Below are positions 1-8,501 of a stretch of 64,000 nucleotides of DNA, piece after piece. A program made the translations under genes and the position numbers. Positions within the stretch are counted from its first letter, which is position 1; each line of letters starts with the position of its first letter. The notes beneath the pieces were generated by a model, which saw only the letters and a list, made by a program, of their open reading frames with translations, was not told the origin of the DNA and made no database searches. Source of the stretch: Rhizobium sp. S152 (GTDB lineage Bacteria > Pseudomonadota > Alphaproteobacteria > Rhizobiales > Rhizobiaceae). The stretch lies in assembly GCF_030380735.1 (NCBI RefSeq), contig NZ_JAUDRZ010000030.1, positions 206,035 to 270,034 of the forward strand, in the 5' to 3' direction.

Positions 1-173
1 CTTCTCCTTTCCCGTTGCTCCGTAAGGGTTTTCAGCCCCTGCGGGCTTGACGCGCCGTTTTCCGCCACGCAATCTCCACCCGGCGTTGCAGCATTTCTGT
101 GGGAGGAAATCGAGTCGGCGTGTTCGCAGCCGGAGAGGGAGTGAGCTCCGGCTCTTTTGGAGGAAAGAGCGAA
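1..173. other. left-edge non-coding stretch and hppA leader
   Basis: No convincing reading frame is visible between the left edge and hppA. The last part carries a strong ribosome-binding site (GGAGGAAAGAG, 159-169) just before the hppA ATG at 174. Any hppA promoter probably lies here or beyond the left edge. Confidence 0.5.
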
Positions 174-2309
174 ATGACCATTCTTTTATGCGTAATAGCA
201 TGCGGTCTGCTTTCGGTGGTTTACGCCATCTGGGCAACCCGTTCGGTGCTGGCCGCCGATCAGGGCAATAGCCGCATGCAGGAGATCGCGGGCTATATCC
301 GCGAGGGCGCGCAGGCCTATCTGACGCGCCAGTATAAGACCATTGCCCTCGTCGGCATCGTTGTTTTCATCGCAGCATGGCTGCTACTCTCCAGCACTGC
401 TGCAATCGGTTTTCTGATTGGTGCCGTCCTGTCCGGCGCCGCCGGTTTTATCGGTATGCATGTGTCGGTCCGCGCCAACGTCCGCACCGCGCAAGCCGCG
501 TCCAACAGCCTCTCCGCCGGTCTCGAGATCGCCTTCAAGTCGGGCGCCATCACCGGCATGCTGGTGGCCGGTCTCGCGCTGCTTGGCGTGTCGATCTACT
601 ACTATATCCTGACGGCGGTGCTTGGCCATGAGGCCGGCTCGCGTGAAGTAGTGGATTCGCTGGTCGCGCTCGGCTTCGGCGCGTCGCTGATCTCGATTTT
701 CGCGCGTCTCGGCGGTGGCATCTTCACCAAGGGCGCCGATGTCGGCGGCGATCTCGTCGGCAAGGTCGAGGCGGGCATCCCGGAGGATGATCCGCGCAAC
801 CCGGCGACCATCGCCGATAACGTTGGCGACAATGTCGGCGATTGCGCCGGCATGGCGGCCGACCTGTTCGAGACCTACGCGGTCTCCGTGGTGGCGACAA
901 TGGTCCTAGCATCCATCTTCTTCGCCGGCGCTCCAATTTTGCAGTCGGCGATGATCTATCCGCTGGCGATCTGCGGCGCTTGCATCATCACCTCGATCGT
1001 CGGCACCTTCTTCGTCAAGCTCGGCTCCAACGGCTCGATCATGGGCGCGCTTTATAAGGGGCTTATCGTCACCGGCCTTCTTTCGATCGTCGGTCTCGGC
1101 ATCGCGACATCGCTGACGATCGGCTGGGGATCAATCGGAAATGCGGGCGGCATGGAAGTGTCTGGCACGAACCTGTTCTTCTGCGGCCTGATCGGTCTTG
1201 TCGTGACGGCTCTGATCGTGGTGATCACGGAGTACTATACCGGCACCAACAAGCGTCCGGTCAATTCGATCGCCCAGGCATCGGTAACCGGCCACGGCAC
1301 CAACGTCATCCAGGGCCTCGCGGTCTCGCTGGAATCGACGGCGCTGCCGGCCATCGTCATTGTCGGCGGTATCCTTGCCACCTACCAGCTCGGTGGCCTC
1401 TTCGGCACAGGCATCGCCGTCACCGCCATGCTCGGCATTGCCGGCATGATCGTTGCGCTCGATGCCTTCGGACCGGTCACCGACAATGCCGGTGGCATCG
1501 CCGAGATGTCGCATCTGCCGCCGGAGGTCCGCAAGTCCACCGACGCGCTCGATGCTGTCGGCAACACGACGAAGGCCGTGACCAAGGGCTATGCAATCGG
1601 TTCGGCCGGTCTCGGCGCGCTGGTACTGTTTGCCGCCTATTCCTACGACCTGAAGTATTTTGCGTCGAATGGCGACAAGTATCCCTACTTCGCGGGCATC
1701 GGCGACATCTCCTTCGATCTCTCCAACCCCTATGTCGTCGCCGGGCTGATCTTCGGCGGCCTCATCCCTTATCTCTTCGGGGGCATCGCCATGACCGCCG
1801 TCGGCCGTGCCGCCGGCGCGATCGTCGAGGAGGTTCGCCAGCAGTTCAAGGCGAAGCCCGGCATCATGCAGGGCACAGAGCGACCGGACTACGGCAAGGC
1901 CGTGGACCTGCTGACCAAGGCGGCCATTCGCGAGATGATCATCCCGTCGCTGTTGCCGGTGCTGGCACCTGTCGTCGTCTACTTCGGGGTATTGGCGATC
2001 TCGGGCTCGAAGGCCTCGGCCTTCGCGGCACTCGGTGCGTCGCTGCTCGGCGTGATCATCAACGGCCTTTTCGTGGCGATCTCGATGACCTCGGGCGGCG
2101 GCGCCTGGGATAACGCCAAGAAATCCTTCGAGGACGGCTTCGTCGACAAGGACGGCGTTCGTCACCTGAAAGGCTCGGAAGCGCACAAGGCGTCGGTGAC
2201 CGGCGATACCGTCGGCGACCCCTACAAGGACACCGCCGGCCCCGCCGTCAATCCGGCGATCAAGATCACCAACATCGTGGCGCTTCTGCTGCTTGCCATT
2301 CTTGCCTGA
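174..2309 (+). CDS. hppA: K+-independent H+-translocating pyrophosphatase
   Basis: Integral membrane proton pump of 711 residues that couples hydrolysis of pyrophosphate to proton export. It recycles PPi and helps energise the inner membrane or acidocalcisomes. The translation is strongly hydrophobic, with about 15-16 membrane spans, as usual for the family. The substrate motif DVGGDLVGKVE and the following acidic DDPRNPATIADNVGDNVGD loop are present. The motif GNTTKA has Lys where K+-dependent enzymes have Ala, which marks the K+-independent subfamily. The frame is open from 99, but the ATG at 174 has an ideal Shine-Dalgarno (GGAGGAAAGAG) and begins at the first transmembrane helix. A strong terminator follows, so it is probably a single-gene unit. 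Confidence 0.97.
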   Translation: MTILLCVIACGLLSVVYAIWATRSVLAADQGNSRMQEIAGYIREGAQAYLTRQYKTIALVGIVVFIAAWLLLSSTAAIGFLIGAVLSGAAGFIGMHVSVRANVRTAQAASNSLSAGLEIAFKSGAITGMLVAGLALLGVSIYYYILTAVLGHEAGSREVVDSLVALGFGASLISIFARLGGGIFTKGADVGGDLVGKVEAGIPEDDPRNPATIADNVGDNVGDCAGMAADLFETYAVSVVATMVLASIFFAGAPILQSAMIYPLAICGACIITSIVGTFFVKLGSNGSIMGALYKGLIVTGLLSIVGLGIATSLTIGWGSIGNAGGMEVSGTNLFFCGLIGLVVTALIVVITEYYTGTNKRPVNSIAQASVTGHGTNVIQGLAVSLESTALPAIVIVGGILATYQLGGLFGTGIAVTAMLGIAGMIVALDAFGPVTDNAGGIAEMSHLPPEVRKSTDALDAVGNTTKAVTKGYAIGSAGLGALVLFAAYSYDLKYFASNGDKYPYFAGIGDISFDLSNPYVVAGLIFGGLIPYLFGGIAMTAVGRAAGAIVEEVRQQFKAKPGIMQGTERPDYGKAVDLLTKAAIREMIIPSLLPVLAPVVVYFGVLAISGSKASAFAALGASLLGVIINGLFVAISMTSGGGAWDNAKKSFEDGFVDKDGVRHLKGSEAHKASVTGDTVGDPYKDTAGPAVNPAIKITNIVALLLLAILA

Positions 2310-2332
2310 GACGCCTGCATCGAACAAGGAAA

Positions 2333-2359
2333 AACCCGCCGGAGCGATCCGGCGGGTTT
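2333..2359 (+). terminator. rho-independent terminator of hppA
   Basis: Perfect inverted repeat AACCCGCCGG / CCGGCGGGTT around a 7-base loop, preceded by A residues and followed by TTCTTTG. It sits between the convergent hppA and bamE-like genes and could serve both strands. Confidence 0.85.
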
Positions 2360-2382
2360 CTTTGTTTGAATGACGAAGCCTG

Positions 2383-2913
2383 TTAGCGCAGGCTGCCGGG
2401 GTTCTGCGGCGATGCCTGGTTGCCGGCGCCGAACAGACCCTTGGCCATGTTGGCCGCGCTGCCGCCCGAAAGCAGCTGCTGCAGGAAGGTGAGGTCCTTG
2501 CCGCCCGTCGGAGTAACGCGGGTGATCGTGTCGAACACCTTGCCATCCTGGAGCGTGTAGTTGGCGCGGCGCGTCACGACGCCGTCCTTGTCGAAATAGA
2601 TCGCCAGGATGCTCTGGTCGACGACCTTGAGTTTCTGGAAAGCGACGGAGCGCTGACGCCGCTGGGAGATGTAATAGAAGACTTCGCCGTCGAAGGTCGC
2701 CGTCGTCGAGGGAGTGCCGAGCGAAAGCAGAACCTGTTCGCGGCTCGATCCCTCGGGAACGAGATTGAGAGACTGCTCGTCGGCGACATAGCCGCCGTTG
2801 AGAACTGTACCCGTTTGGCAACCTGAAAGTCCGGCGGAAGCAATCATGATGGCAATGGCGGCACTGCTGAGGAATTTCTTGTCAGACTTGAAATACCGTT
2901 TCTTCAACGACAT
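2383..2913 (-). CDS. bamE: BamE/SmpA/OmlA-family outer-membrane lipoprotein
   Basis: Predicted lipoprotein of 176 residues, likely an accessory subunit of the BAM outer-membrane protein assembly machine. The N-terminus has a basic segment, a hydrophobic stretch and a lipobox ending LSGC at about residue 32, the site of lipid attachment. After this comes the SmpA/OmlA domain (LVPEGSSREQVLLSLGTPS, then the FYYISQR strand). It is longer than E. coli BamE (about 113 residues), with an alphaproteobacterial C-terminal extension. The ATG has AAGGGAG upstream. It is transcribed towards hppA and divergently from the bc1-complex chaperone, so both start from the 2914-3152 gap. The family is fairly certain; the BamE role is inferred. 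Confidence 0.88.
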   Translation of the reverse strand: MSLKKRYFKSDKKFLSSAAIAIMIASAGLSGCQTGTVLNGGYVADEQSLNLVPEGSSREQVLLSLGTPSTTATFDGEVFYYISQRRQRSVAFQKLKVVDQSILAIYFDKDGVVTRRANYTLQDGKVFDTITRVTPTGGKDLTFLQQLLSGGSAANMAKGLFGAGNQASPQNPGSLR

Positions 2914-3152
2914 CTACTCCCTTAAACTATCAATAGCAGCCATCGGCCCCAGATCGCTGATGCAAAACCTTTGTGGCCATTCCGGGGTGGAAACTCCCAT
3001 TCGGCCCTGTAAGCACCGATAAAGACACTGTCCCGAAAGCAGCCACCTTCGGCATTGCAATTCGCGCCTGCTTCGGTAAACCAGCTTTCGAAATCATGCA
3101 ACAAGGCCGCACGCAGCTTGGCGTGAAGAATGGGTCCTTTCCGGAAAAAACA

Positions 3153-3686
3153 ATGATCTTCGGGCTCTTTGGCAAGAAAAACAACAACCAGTCGATCGTC
3201 GAGCGGCAATACGCGACGCTGACGGCGGCGGCGCGCATGCCGGAACTCTACGAGCGGCTGAATGTGCCGGATACCGTCATGGGCCGCTTCGAGATGCTGT
3301 CGGTGGTGATGATCCTGTTCTTCCGCCGCACCCGGTCGTCGCAGACCAGCGGCCAGGAGATCGCCCAGGAGATCGTCGACGCATTTTTCGAGGACGTCGA
3401 CTATTCCATCCGCGAACTGGGGATCGGCGACAACACGGTGCCTAAGCGCATGAAGAAGCTGGCGGGGATGTTCTATGGCCGGCTGGAATCCTACGCCAAG
3501 GCGATGGATGCCAACGACCGCGAGGCCTTGGCAGCCGCGCTGGCACGCAATATACACCCCAAGTCGGCCGAGGCCGTCGATATGCACGGGCTCGCCGATT
3601 GGATGTTCCAGGCCGAGGCCCATCTATTGTCCCAACCGGAAGAGTTGATCGCGACAGGATCCGCGACCCTTCCGGCCGTCGCTTAA
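3153..3686 (+). CDS. ubiquinol-cytochrome c chaperone family protein
   Basis: 177-residue cytosolic protein of the CBP3/UQCC1-like family (Ubiq_cyt_C_chap), which in mitochondria helps assembly of cytochrome b of the bc1 complex. Recognisable features are an N-terminal MIFGLFGKKN, a helical YERLNVPDTVMGRFEMLSV segment and FFEDVDYSIRELGIGD, both typical of the alphaproteobacterial members. The reading frame is open from 2973, but the upstream part is not protein-like and homologues I recall start at MIFGLFG, so I use the ATG at 3153, although its ribosome-binding site is weak. The YceD gene follows after 11 bases, indicating one operon. Confidence 0.85.
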   Translation: MIFGLFGKKNNNQSIVERQYATLTAAARMPELYERLNVPDTVMGRFEMLSVVMILFFRRTRSSQTSGQEIAQEIVDAFFEDVDYSIRELGIGDNTVPKRMKKLAGMFYGRLESYAKAMDANDREALAAALARNIHPKSAEAVDMHGLADWMFQAEAHLLSQPEELIATGSATLPAVA

Positions 3687-3697
3687 AGGAGAGATCA

Positions 3698-4255
3698 ATG
3701 AAGGCCGCCCGCGAAGAAGTGCCTTTCTCCTATCTGGTCAAGGTCGGCAACATATCCGCCAATGCGGTGGAGGTGCATGTCGAAGCCGATGAGCGCGAAT
3801 TGAAGGCGCTGGCCGGTAGCTGGGATATCTTGGCGGTCGACGACCTCAGGGCCGATCTGCAGATCGCGCGCTGGAAGCGGGATGGAATCCGCATCAAGGG
3901 CAGAGTGAAGGCGAAGATCGTCCAGGCCTGCGTCGTGACGCTCGATCCTGTGACCTCCGAGATCGACGAGACCTTCGAGCAGATTTTCGTGCCTGAAAAT
4001 TCCAAGCTCGCCGCCCGCCGCCCAGCCAACGACACTGGCGAAATGGTGCTCGATCCCGATGGTCCCGACGTGCCGGAAAGCTTCGTCGGCGACACGATCG
4101 ATGTCGGGGAAGTCGTCGCCGAGTTCGCTGCGATGGCGATCGATCCGTACCCGCGCAAGCCGGGCGTGGAGTTCGGCAGTCACATAGAAGACACCGGAGA
4201 GAACGATAAAAAGCCGTCCGCTTTCGCAGTGCTGAAGGATTGGAAAAAGGACTGA
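3698..4255 (+). CDS. YceD/DUF177-family protein
   Basis: 185-residue protein of the DUF177 (YceD) family. Members in bacteria usually precede rpmF/plsX, and plant homologues are needed for 23S rRNA accumulation; the bacterial role is not settled. The family core is visible as a Cys-containing strand (IVQACVVTLDPV) followed by an acidic segment and the PYPRKPGVEF tail. The start is the ATG at 3698 with an AAGGAGAG Shine-Dalgarno. It sits 11 bases after the bc1 chaperone and about 100 bases before plsX, the usual alphaproteobacterial arrangement. Confidence 0.85.
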   Translation: MKAAREEVPFSYLVKVGNISANAVEVHVEADERELKALAGSWDILAVDDLRADLQIARWKRDGIRIKGRVKAKIVQACVVTLDPVTSEIDETFEQIFVPENSKLAARRPANDTGEMVLDPDGPDVPESFVGDTIDVGEVVAEFAAMAIDPYPRKPGVEFGSHIEDTGENDKKPSAFAVLKDWKKD

Positions 4256-4283
4256 ACCCCGTTGGGTATTTGACACAATTCAG

Positions 4284-4311
4284 TTGTAAGCGACGGGAAA
4301 ACCGGTATTTT
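4284..4311 (+). promoter_or_regulatory. possible plsX promoter
   Basis: TTGTAA (4284-4289), a 16-base spacer, then TATTTT (4306-4311). Each box matches four of six sigma-70 consensus bases. It lies in the only gap between yceD and plsX. Weak evidence. Confidence 0.3.
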
Positions 4312-4319
4312 GGCCGAAA

Positions 4320-4340
4320 TTTCGCCCTCATGGGGCGAAA
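4320..4340 (+). promoter_or_regulatory. hairpin in the plsX leader
   Basis: Perfect 8-bp inverted repeat TTTCGCCC / GGGCGAAA around a 5-base loop, ending about 18 bases before the GTG start of plsX. It precedes the AAGGATCAGGG ribosome-binding region and could influence plsX translation or form a weak attenuator. Confidence 0.4.
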
Positions 4341-4358
4341 AATAAGGATCAGGGACGC

Positions 4359-5405
4359 GTGATCAGAATTTCTATCGACCTCATGGGTGGCGACTTTGGT
4401 CCCCAGGTTGTCATCCCCGGCGCTGCCAAGGCGCTGGAAAGACATCCGGATATTTCATTCGTGATGTACGGTCTGAAGGAGCAGTGCGAGCCTATTCTCG
4501 ATAGGTTCCCGAAGCTCAAGGACAAGTCGGTCTTCCACGATTGCGAGCTCGCCGTGCGGATGGACGAGAAGCCGAGCCAGGCCTTGCGTCGCGGCCGCTA
4601 TGTCTCGACCATGTGGCGCTCGATCGAAGCCGTGAAGACCAAGGATGCCGACGTCGCGATCTCCGCGGGCAACACCGGCGCGCTGATGGCCATGGCCAAA
4701 TTCTGTCTTCGCACCATGGCCAATATCGAACGTCCGGCGATCGCCGCAATCTGGCCGACGAAGAGGGGAGAGAGCATCGTGCTCGATGTCGGCGCCACGA
4801 TCGGCGCGGACTCACAGCAGTTGATGGACTTCGCCCTGATGGGTGGCGCCATGGCGCGCGCTCTGTTCGAGATCGAACGTCCGACGATCGGCCTGCTCAA
4901 CGTCGGCGTGGAAGAGATCAAGGGCCAGGAAGAGGTCAAGGAAGCAGGTCGCCTGCTGCGTGAGGCGAACATCGATTCGGTCGAGTATTTCGGCTTCGTC
5001 GAAGGCAATGACATCGGCAAGGGTACGGTCGACGTGGTCGTGACCGAGGGCTTTACTGGAAATATCGCGCTGAAGACCGCGGAAGGCACGGCTCGCCAGA
5101 TCGGCGATTACCTGCGCGCCGCAATGTCGCGCACGCTGCTCGCCAGGATCGGCTACATCCTTGCCAAGGGTGCCTTCGACATGCTGCGCGAGAAGATGGA
5201 TCCGAGCCGTGTCAATGGCGGCGTCTTCCTCGGCCTGAACGGTGTCGTCATCAAGAGCCATGGCGGCGCCAATGCGGAAGGCATTTCGGCGGCCATTGAG
5301 GTCGGCTACGACATGGCCAAGAATGGCCTCAATCAGAAAATAGAAAACGATCTTCAGAAATATCATGCCAAGCGGCTGCCCCCGATCGGGCCGGAAGCCG
5401 CATGA
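4359..5405 (+). CDS. plsX: phosphate acyltransferase PlsX
   Basis: 348-residue enzyme that converts acyl-ACP and phosphate to acyl phosphate, the first committed step of the PlsX/PlsY route to phosphatidic acid. The start IRISIDLMGGDFGP is the signature N-terminus of the family. Further on are the NTGALMA loop and the C-terminal GLNGVVIKSHGGAN motif. Translation starts with GTG at 4359. The gene is 19 bases upstream of fabH, the widespread plsX-fabH lipid module, so phospholipid and fatty-acid initiation are co-transcribed. Confidence 0.96.
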   Translation: MIRISIDLMGGDFGPQVVIPGAAKALERHPDISFVMYGLKEQCEPILDRFPKLKDKSVFHDCELAVRMDEKPSQALRRGRYVSTMWRSIEAVKTKDADVAISAGNTGALMAMAKFCLRTMANIERPAIAAIWPTKRGESIVLDVGATIGADSQQLMDFALMGGAMARALFEIERPTIGLLNVGVEEIKGQEEVKEAGRLLREANIDSVEYFGFVEGNDIGKGTVDVVVTEGFTGNIALKTAEGTARQIGDYLRAAMSRTLLARIGYILAKGAFDMLREKMDPSRVNGGVFLGLNGVVIKSHGGANAEGISAAIEVGYDMAKNGLNQKIENDLQKYHAKRLPPIGPEAA

Positions 5406-5424
5406 GCAACGGGGTTTAAGCAAT

Positions 5425-6396
5425 ATGATCCGTTCAGTGGTTCGTGGATTCGGAGCGGCACTTCCGAAGCGCGTGATGACCAATCGCGACATGGAAGATG
5501 TCGTGGACACCTCCGATGAATGGATTGTCCAGCGCACCGGCATTCGTCAGCGCTATGTGGCCGGCGACGGCGAGACGACGTCGTCGCTTGGAGAGGCGGC
5601 GGCGCGCGCCGCTCTCGACAATGCCGGCCTGACTCCCGCCGATATCGATATGATCGTCTGCGCCACCTCGACGCCCGATAACACTTTCCCGGCGACGGCG
5701 GTCAACATCCAGAACCGCCTCGGCATGACCCATGGCTTCGCCTTCGACGTCCAGGCGGTCTGCACCGGTTTCGTCTACGCCGTAACGACCGCGGATGCCT
5801 ATATTCGCGGCGGTCTTGCCAAGCGCGTGCTTGTCATCGGTGCCGAGACCTTTTCGCGCATTCTCGACTGGAACGACCGCACGACCTGCGTTCTATTCGG
5901 CGACGGCGCCGGCGCGATCATCCTCGAAGCCGGCGAAGGCGAGGGGATCACGTCCGATCGCGGTGTCCTGACCGCGCACCTGCGCTCCGACGGCTCACAC
6001 AAGGACAAGCTCTTCGTCGACGGCGGCCCGTCCTCGACGGGAACGGTCGGCAAGCTGCGCATGGAAGGCCGCGAAGTCTTCAAATATGCGGTCGGCATGA
6101 TCACCGATGTTATCCAGGCCGCATTCGATGCAACCGGAACGACATCCGACGATCTCGATTGGCTGGTTCCCCATCAGGCCAACCGCCGCATCATCGATGG
6201 CTCGGCCAAGAAGCTGAACATCGATCCCGCCAAGGTGGTCATCACGGTCGATCTGCACGGCAACACGTCGGCGGCGTCGATCCCGCTCGCGCTTGCGACC
6301 GCTGCCGGCGACGGCCGCATCAAGAAGGGCGATCTGGTGATGCTCGAAGCCATGGGTGGTGGCTTCACCTGGGGTGCCGTGCTGCTCCGCTGGTAG
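5425..6396 (+). CDS. fabH: 3-oxoacyl-ACP synthase III (KAS III)
   Basis: 323-residue condensing enzyme that starts type II fatty-acid synthesis from acetyl-CoA (or another primer) and malonyl-ACP. The catalytic triad is visible: Cys at about residue 113 in VQAVCTGF, His in VPHQANRRI and Asn in HGNTSAAS. The C-terminal glycine-rich EAMGGGFTWGA loop is also typical. The ATG at 5425 follows plsX by 19 bases; an in-frame upstream start at 5365 would overlap plsX and is not needed. Confidence 0.97.
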   Translation: MIRSVVRGFGAALPKRVMTNRDMEDVVDTSDEWIVQRTGIRQRYVAGDGETTSSLGEAAARAALDNAGLTPADIDMIVCATSTPDNTFPATAVNIQNRLGMTHGFAFDVQAVCTGFVYAVTTADAYIRGGLAKRVLVIGAETFSRILDWNDRTTCVLFGDGAGAIILEAGEGEGITSDRGVLTAHLRSDGSHKDKLFVDGGPSSTGTVGKLRMEGREVFKYAVGMITDVIQAAFDATGTTSDDLDWLVPHQANRRIIDGSAKKLNIDPAKVVITVDLHGNTSAASIPLALATAAGDGRIKKGDLVMLEAMGGGFTWGAVLLRW

Positions 6397-6433
6397 CTTG
6401 GATAAATCGAAAAAACGACCGACGAACAAGAGC

Positions 6434-6462
6434 TTGACCGTGAGGCGCAAGACAAATATCCT
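6434..6462 (+). promoter_or_regulatory. likely ihfA promoter
   Basis: TTGACC (6434-6439; CTTGAC one base earlier, as in the rhizobial consensus), exactly 17 bases, then TATCCT (6457-6462), followed by an AT-rich discriminator. It lies about 45 bases upstream of the ihfA start. Confidence 0.55.
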
Positions 6463-6505
6463 TTGGTCTCTTTCATAATATAATTAGCCGATGGGCGGGG
6501 AAACC

Positions 6506-6844
6506 ATGACCGGAAAGACAGTGACGCGAGCAGACCTGGCGGAATCCGTTTTTCGTAAGGTCGGTCTTTCCCGGACTGAGTCCGCCGAACTCGTTGAAAC
6601 TGTCATCGACGAAATCTGTAACGCGATCGTTCGTGGCGAGACGGTGAAGCTATCGTCCTTTGCAACCTTCCAGGTGCGCGACAAGAACGAGCGTATCGGC
6701 CGCAATCCGAAGACCGGTGAGGAAGTGCCGATCTCGCCCCGCCGCGTCATGACCTTCAAGGCCTCCAACGTCCTGAAGACGCGCATCCTCAAGGCGCACA
6801 CATCCCGCAAGGCCAAGCTGAAGACCGCCAATCCGGCGTCCTGA
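6506..6844 (+). CDS. ihfA: integration host factor subunit alpha
   Basis: 112-residue histone-like DNA-bending protein of the HU/IHF family. It forms the IHF heterodimer with IhfB. The N-terminal TVTRADLAESVFRKVGLSR dimerisation helices, the DNA-binding arm around RNPKTGEEVPISPRRVMTF (the GRNPKTGE signature) and a basic tail are all present. The frame is open from 6491, but homologues begin M-x-GKTVTRADL, so I use 6506, preceded by GGCGGGGA. It has its own promoter region and is followed by a MerR gene, as is usual in rhizobia. Confidence 0.94.
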   Translation: MTGKTVTRADLAESVFRKVGLSRTESAELVETVIDEICNAIVRGETVKLSSFATFQVRDKNERIGRNPKTGEEVPISPRRVMTFKASNVLKTRILKAHTSRKAKLKTANPAS

Positions 6845-6911
6845 TAGATCGGCGGGAAATTTCGTCCGCCGGTTGTCTTCTTTTTCTTTCCCTCAGTGAA
6901 CTGTGCGGTAT

Positions 6912-6929
6912 TTCAAGACGTGACTTGAA
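6912..6929. promoter_or_regulatory. inverted repeat upstream of merR gene
   Basis: Perfect 6-6-6 dyad TTCAAG-ACGTGA-CTTGAA in the ihfA-merR gap. It could be an operator, possibly for the MerR protein encoded just downstream. No binding evidence. Confidence 0.3.
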
Positions 6930-7011
6930 TTCGCCACGGCAAACCGTTGAAATATGATGAGTCGCCGCTTCGTTTCGACAGCGCGCGCCGGATGATCGCG
7001 TGGGAGTAGAG

Positions 7012-7554
7012 ATGTTGGATAAGAGCCCGGATGCTTTCCGCACCATAAGCGAAGTCGCGGATGACCTCGATCTCCCGCAGCACGTCCTGCGTTTCTGGGA
7101 AACCCGGTTTCCGCAGATCAAGCCGATGAAGCGTGGCGGTGGGCGACGCTATTATCGCCCCGAGGATATCGATCTCCTAAAGGGCATTCGGCATCTGCTC
7201 TATGATCACGGCTATACGATCAAGGGTGTGCAGAAGCTCCTGAAGACGAACGGCAACAAGTTCGTCATCTCCATCGGCCATGGAGACGTTGCGAGCGTCC
7301 AGGCGCTCGCCAGTGGTCAGCAGGATACCGGGGAGGCCGGTGAACCACGTGTCGGCATTTCCGACGAGGATCAGGTAGTCGGCCGCGCCAAGGCGCCAAT
7401 CACACGCCGCTTCTTCAATTTCGTCGGCGGCGAGGAAGATTCGCCGGAGATATCGGTCGGCAAGTCGAGTGTCGGCAAGGAGGATCGCGCGCTTTTGCAG
7501 GAGACGCTTTATGATCTCCTGGAATGCAAGCGCCTGCTGGACCAGGTCCGCTAA
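7012..7554 (+). CDS. MerR-family transcriptional regulator
   Basis: 180-residue regulator with an N-terminal MerR winged helix: AFRTISEVADDLDLPQHVLR recognition region, the FWETRFPQIKP wing, GGGRRYYRPEDIDLL, then a dimerisation helix (IRHLLYDHGYTIKGVQKLL). The C-terminal half is charged and poorly conserved, without the Cys residues of metal sensors, so the inducer is unknown. The ATG at 7012 has GGAG at 7003-7006; a GTG at 7000 is less likely. This gene regularly follows ihfA in alphaproteobacteria, and its regulon is not established. Confidence 0.9.
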   Translation: MLDKSPDAFRTISEVADDLDLPQHVLRFWETRFPQIKPMKRGGGRRYYRPEDIDLLKGIRHLLYDHGYTIKGVQKLLKTNGNKFVISIGHGDVASVQALASGQQDTGEAGEPRVGISDEDQVVGRAKAPITRRFFNFVGGEEDSPEISVGKSSVGKEDRALLQETLYDLLECKRLLDQVR

Positions 7555-7643
7555 CGCCTTTCCCTTGAAGGCAGCCGGTCAGCCGTCGCTCCGGCAGCGA
7601 CAGGTTAGGTGAGCTGCTCGATCCTCTTGCTAGGAAGACTCTC

Positions 7644-8309
7644 GTGACTGCTTTGCGCCCCGTTCTCGGCAAATCCTACGATGCCTTCCTGTTCGACATG
7701 GACGGCACGCTTTTGAATTCCATTGCGGTGGTCGAACGGGTCTGGACCGGTTGGGCTTTGCGCCATGGCTTGGTGCCGGAAGTATTCCTGAAAACCATCC
7801 ACGGCATCCGCGCCTCCGACGTCATCCGCCAATTGGCGCTGCCCGGGGTGGATCCCGCCCATGAGGCCCACCAACTGCTGCTTGAGGAGATGGAGGATGT
7901 CGACGGCATCGTCGAAATACCCGGCGCGATCGCGCTTTTGAGCAGCATCCCATCGGGCAAATGGGCAATCGTTACCTCGGCGCCGGCCGATCTCGCCAAG
8001 CGCCGCATGACGGCAGCAGGCATACCCACGCCCGCCATCATGGTGACGGGAGAAGAAGTCTCGGCTGGAAAGCCGAGCCCTGAATGCTATCTTCTGGGCG
8101 CGCGTCGTCTCGGTGTCGATCCTTCCAGATGCCTGGTGTTCGAGGATGCCGTCGCGGGCATTCTCGCCGGCGAGGCCGCCGGTGCCGACGTGGCCGTGAT
8201 CACCGCCACGCACACAACGCCGTTCGAGACACCGCATCTGTCACTGGACGATTATCGCGGCTGGCACGTGGATGTGACCAATGACGAGCGGCTTGTCCTC
8301 GGCCGCTAA
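7644..8309 (+). CDS. HAD-superfamily phosphatase, sugar-phosphatase type
   Basis: 221-residue haloacid-dehalogenase-like hydrolase, probably acting on a sugar phosphate or similar small phosphoester. The nucleophile motif I is FLFDMDGTLL, motif II is WAIVTSAP, motif III Lys lies in AGKPSPECYLLGARRLG, and motif IV is CLVFEDAVAGI. A small alpha-helical cap follows motif I, as in beta-phosphoglucomutase and YfbT-like enzymes. The start is a GTG at 7644 after AGGAAGA. It is convergent with the zinc-ribbon gene, with only 6 bases between the stops. Substrate unknown. Confidence 0.88.
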   Translation: MTALRPVLGKSYDAFLFDMDGTLLNSIAVVERVWTGWALRHGLVPEVFLKTIHGIRASDVIRQLALPGVDPAHEAHQLLLEEMEDVDGIVEIPGAIALLSSIPSGKWAIVTSAPADLAKRRMTAAGIPTPAIMVTGEEVSAGKPSPECYLLGARRLGVDPSRCLVFEDAVAGILAGEAAGADVAVITATHTTPFETPHLSLDDYRGWHVDVTNDERLVLGR

Positions 8310-8315
8310 GTGAGC

Positions 8316-8501
8316 TTAGTGCTTACGCTTTTGCGTCTGCATGCGCGCCATGTTGGCCAGAAGCTTTTCCTTGACCGAGCCAAGCGTTCCCAATTCGTGA
8401 CCGCACGTGAAGCAGGTCAGCATGTCGCTGTCCAGCGGCTCCGGCCGTTCGAACTTCATTCTTGTGTTCCTGCACTTCGGGCAGGGGATTTCGATCTGCA
8501 T
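8316..8501 (-). CDS. small zinc-ribbon protein
   Basis: 61-residue protein with two CxxC pairs (CPKC and CFTC) about 26 residues apart, as in zinc ribbons, and a basic C-terminus ending QTQKRKH. A longer frame is open to 8591, but an AGGAGCGAGG ribosome-binding site lies immediately upstream of the ATG at 8501, where the protein starts MQIEIPCPKC. It looks like a cytosolic nucleic-acid-binding or regulatory miniprotein; function not known. Confidence 0.75.
   Translation of the reverse strand: MQIEIPCPKCRNTRMKFERPEPLDSDMLTCFTCGHELGTLGSVKEKLLANMARMQTQKRKH

Noticed and set aside
1131..2546. Long minus-strand frame across the hppA end and terminator
   Set aside because: It crosses the hppA terminator and overlaps the bamE gene; shadow of hppA.
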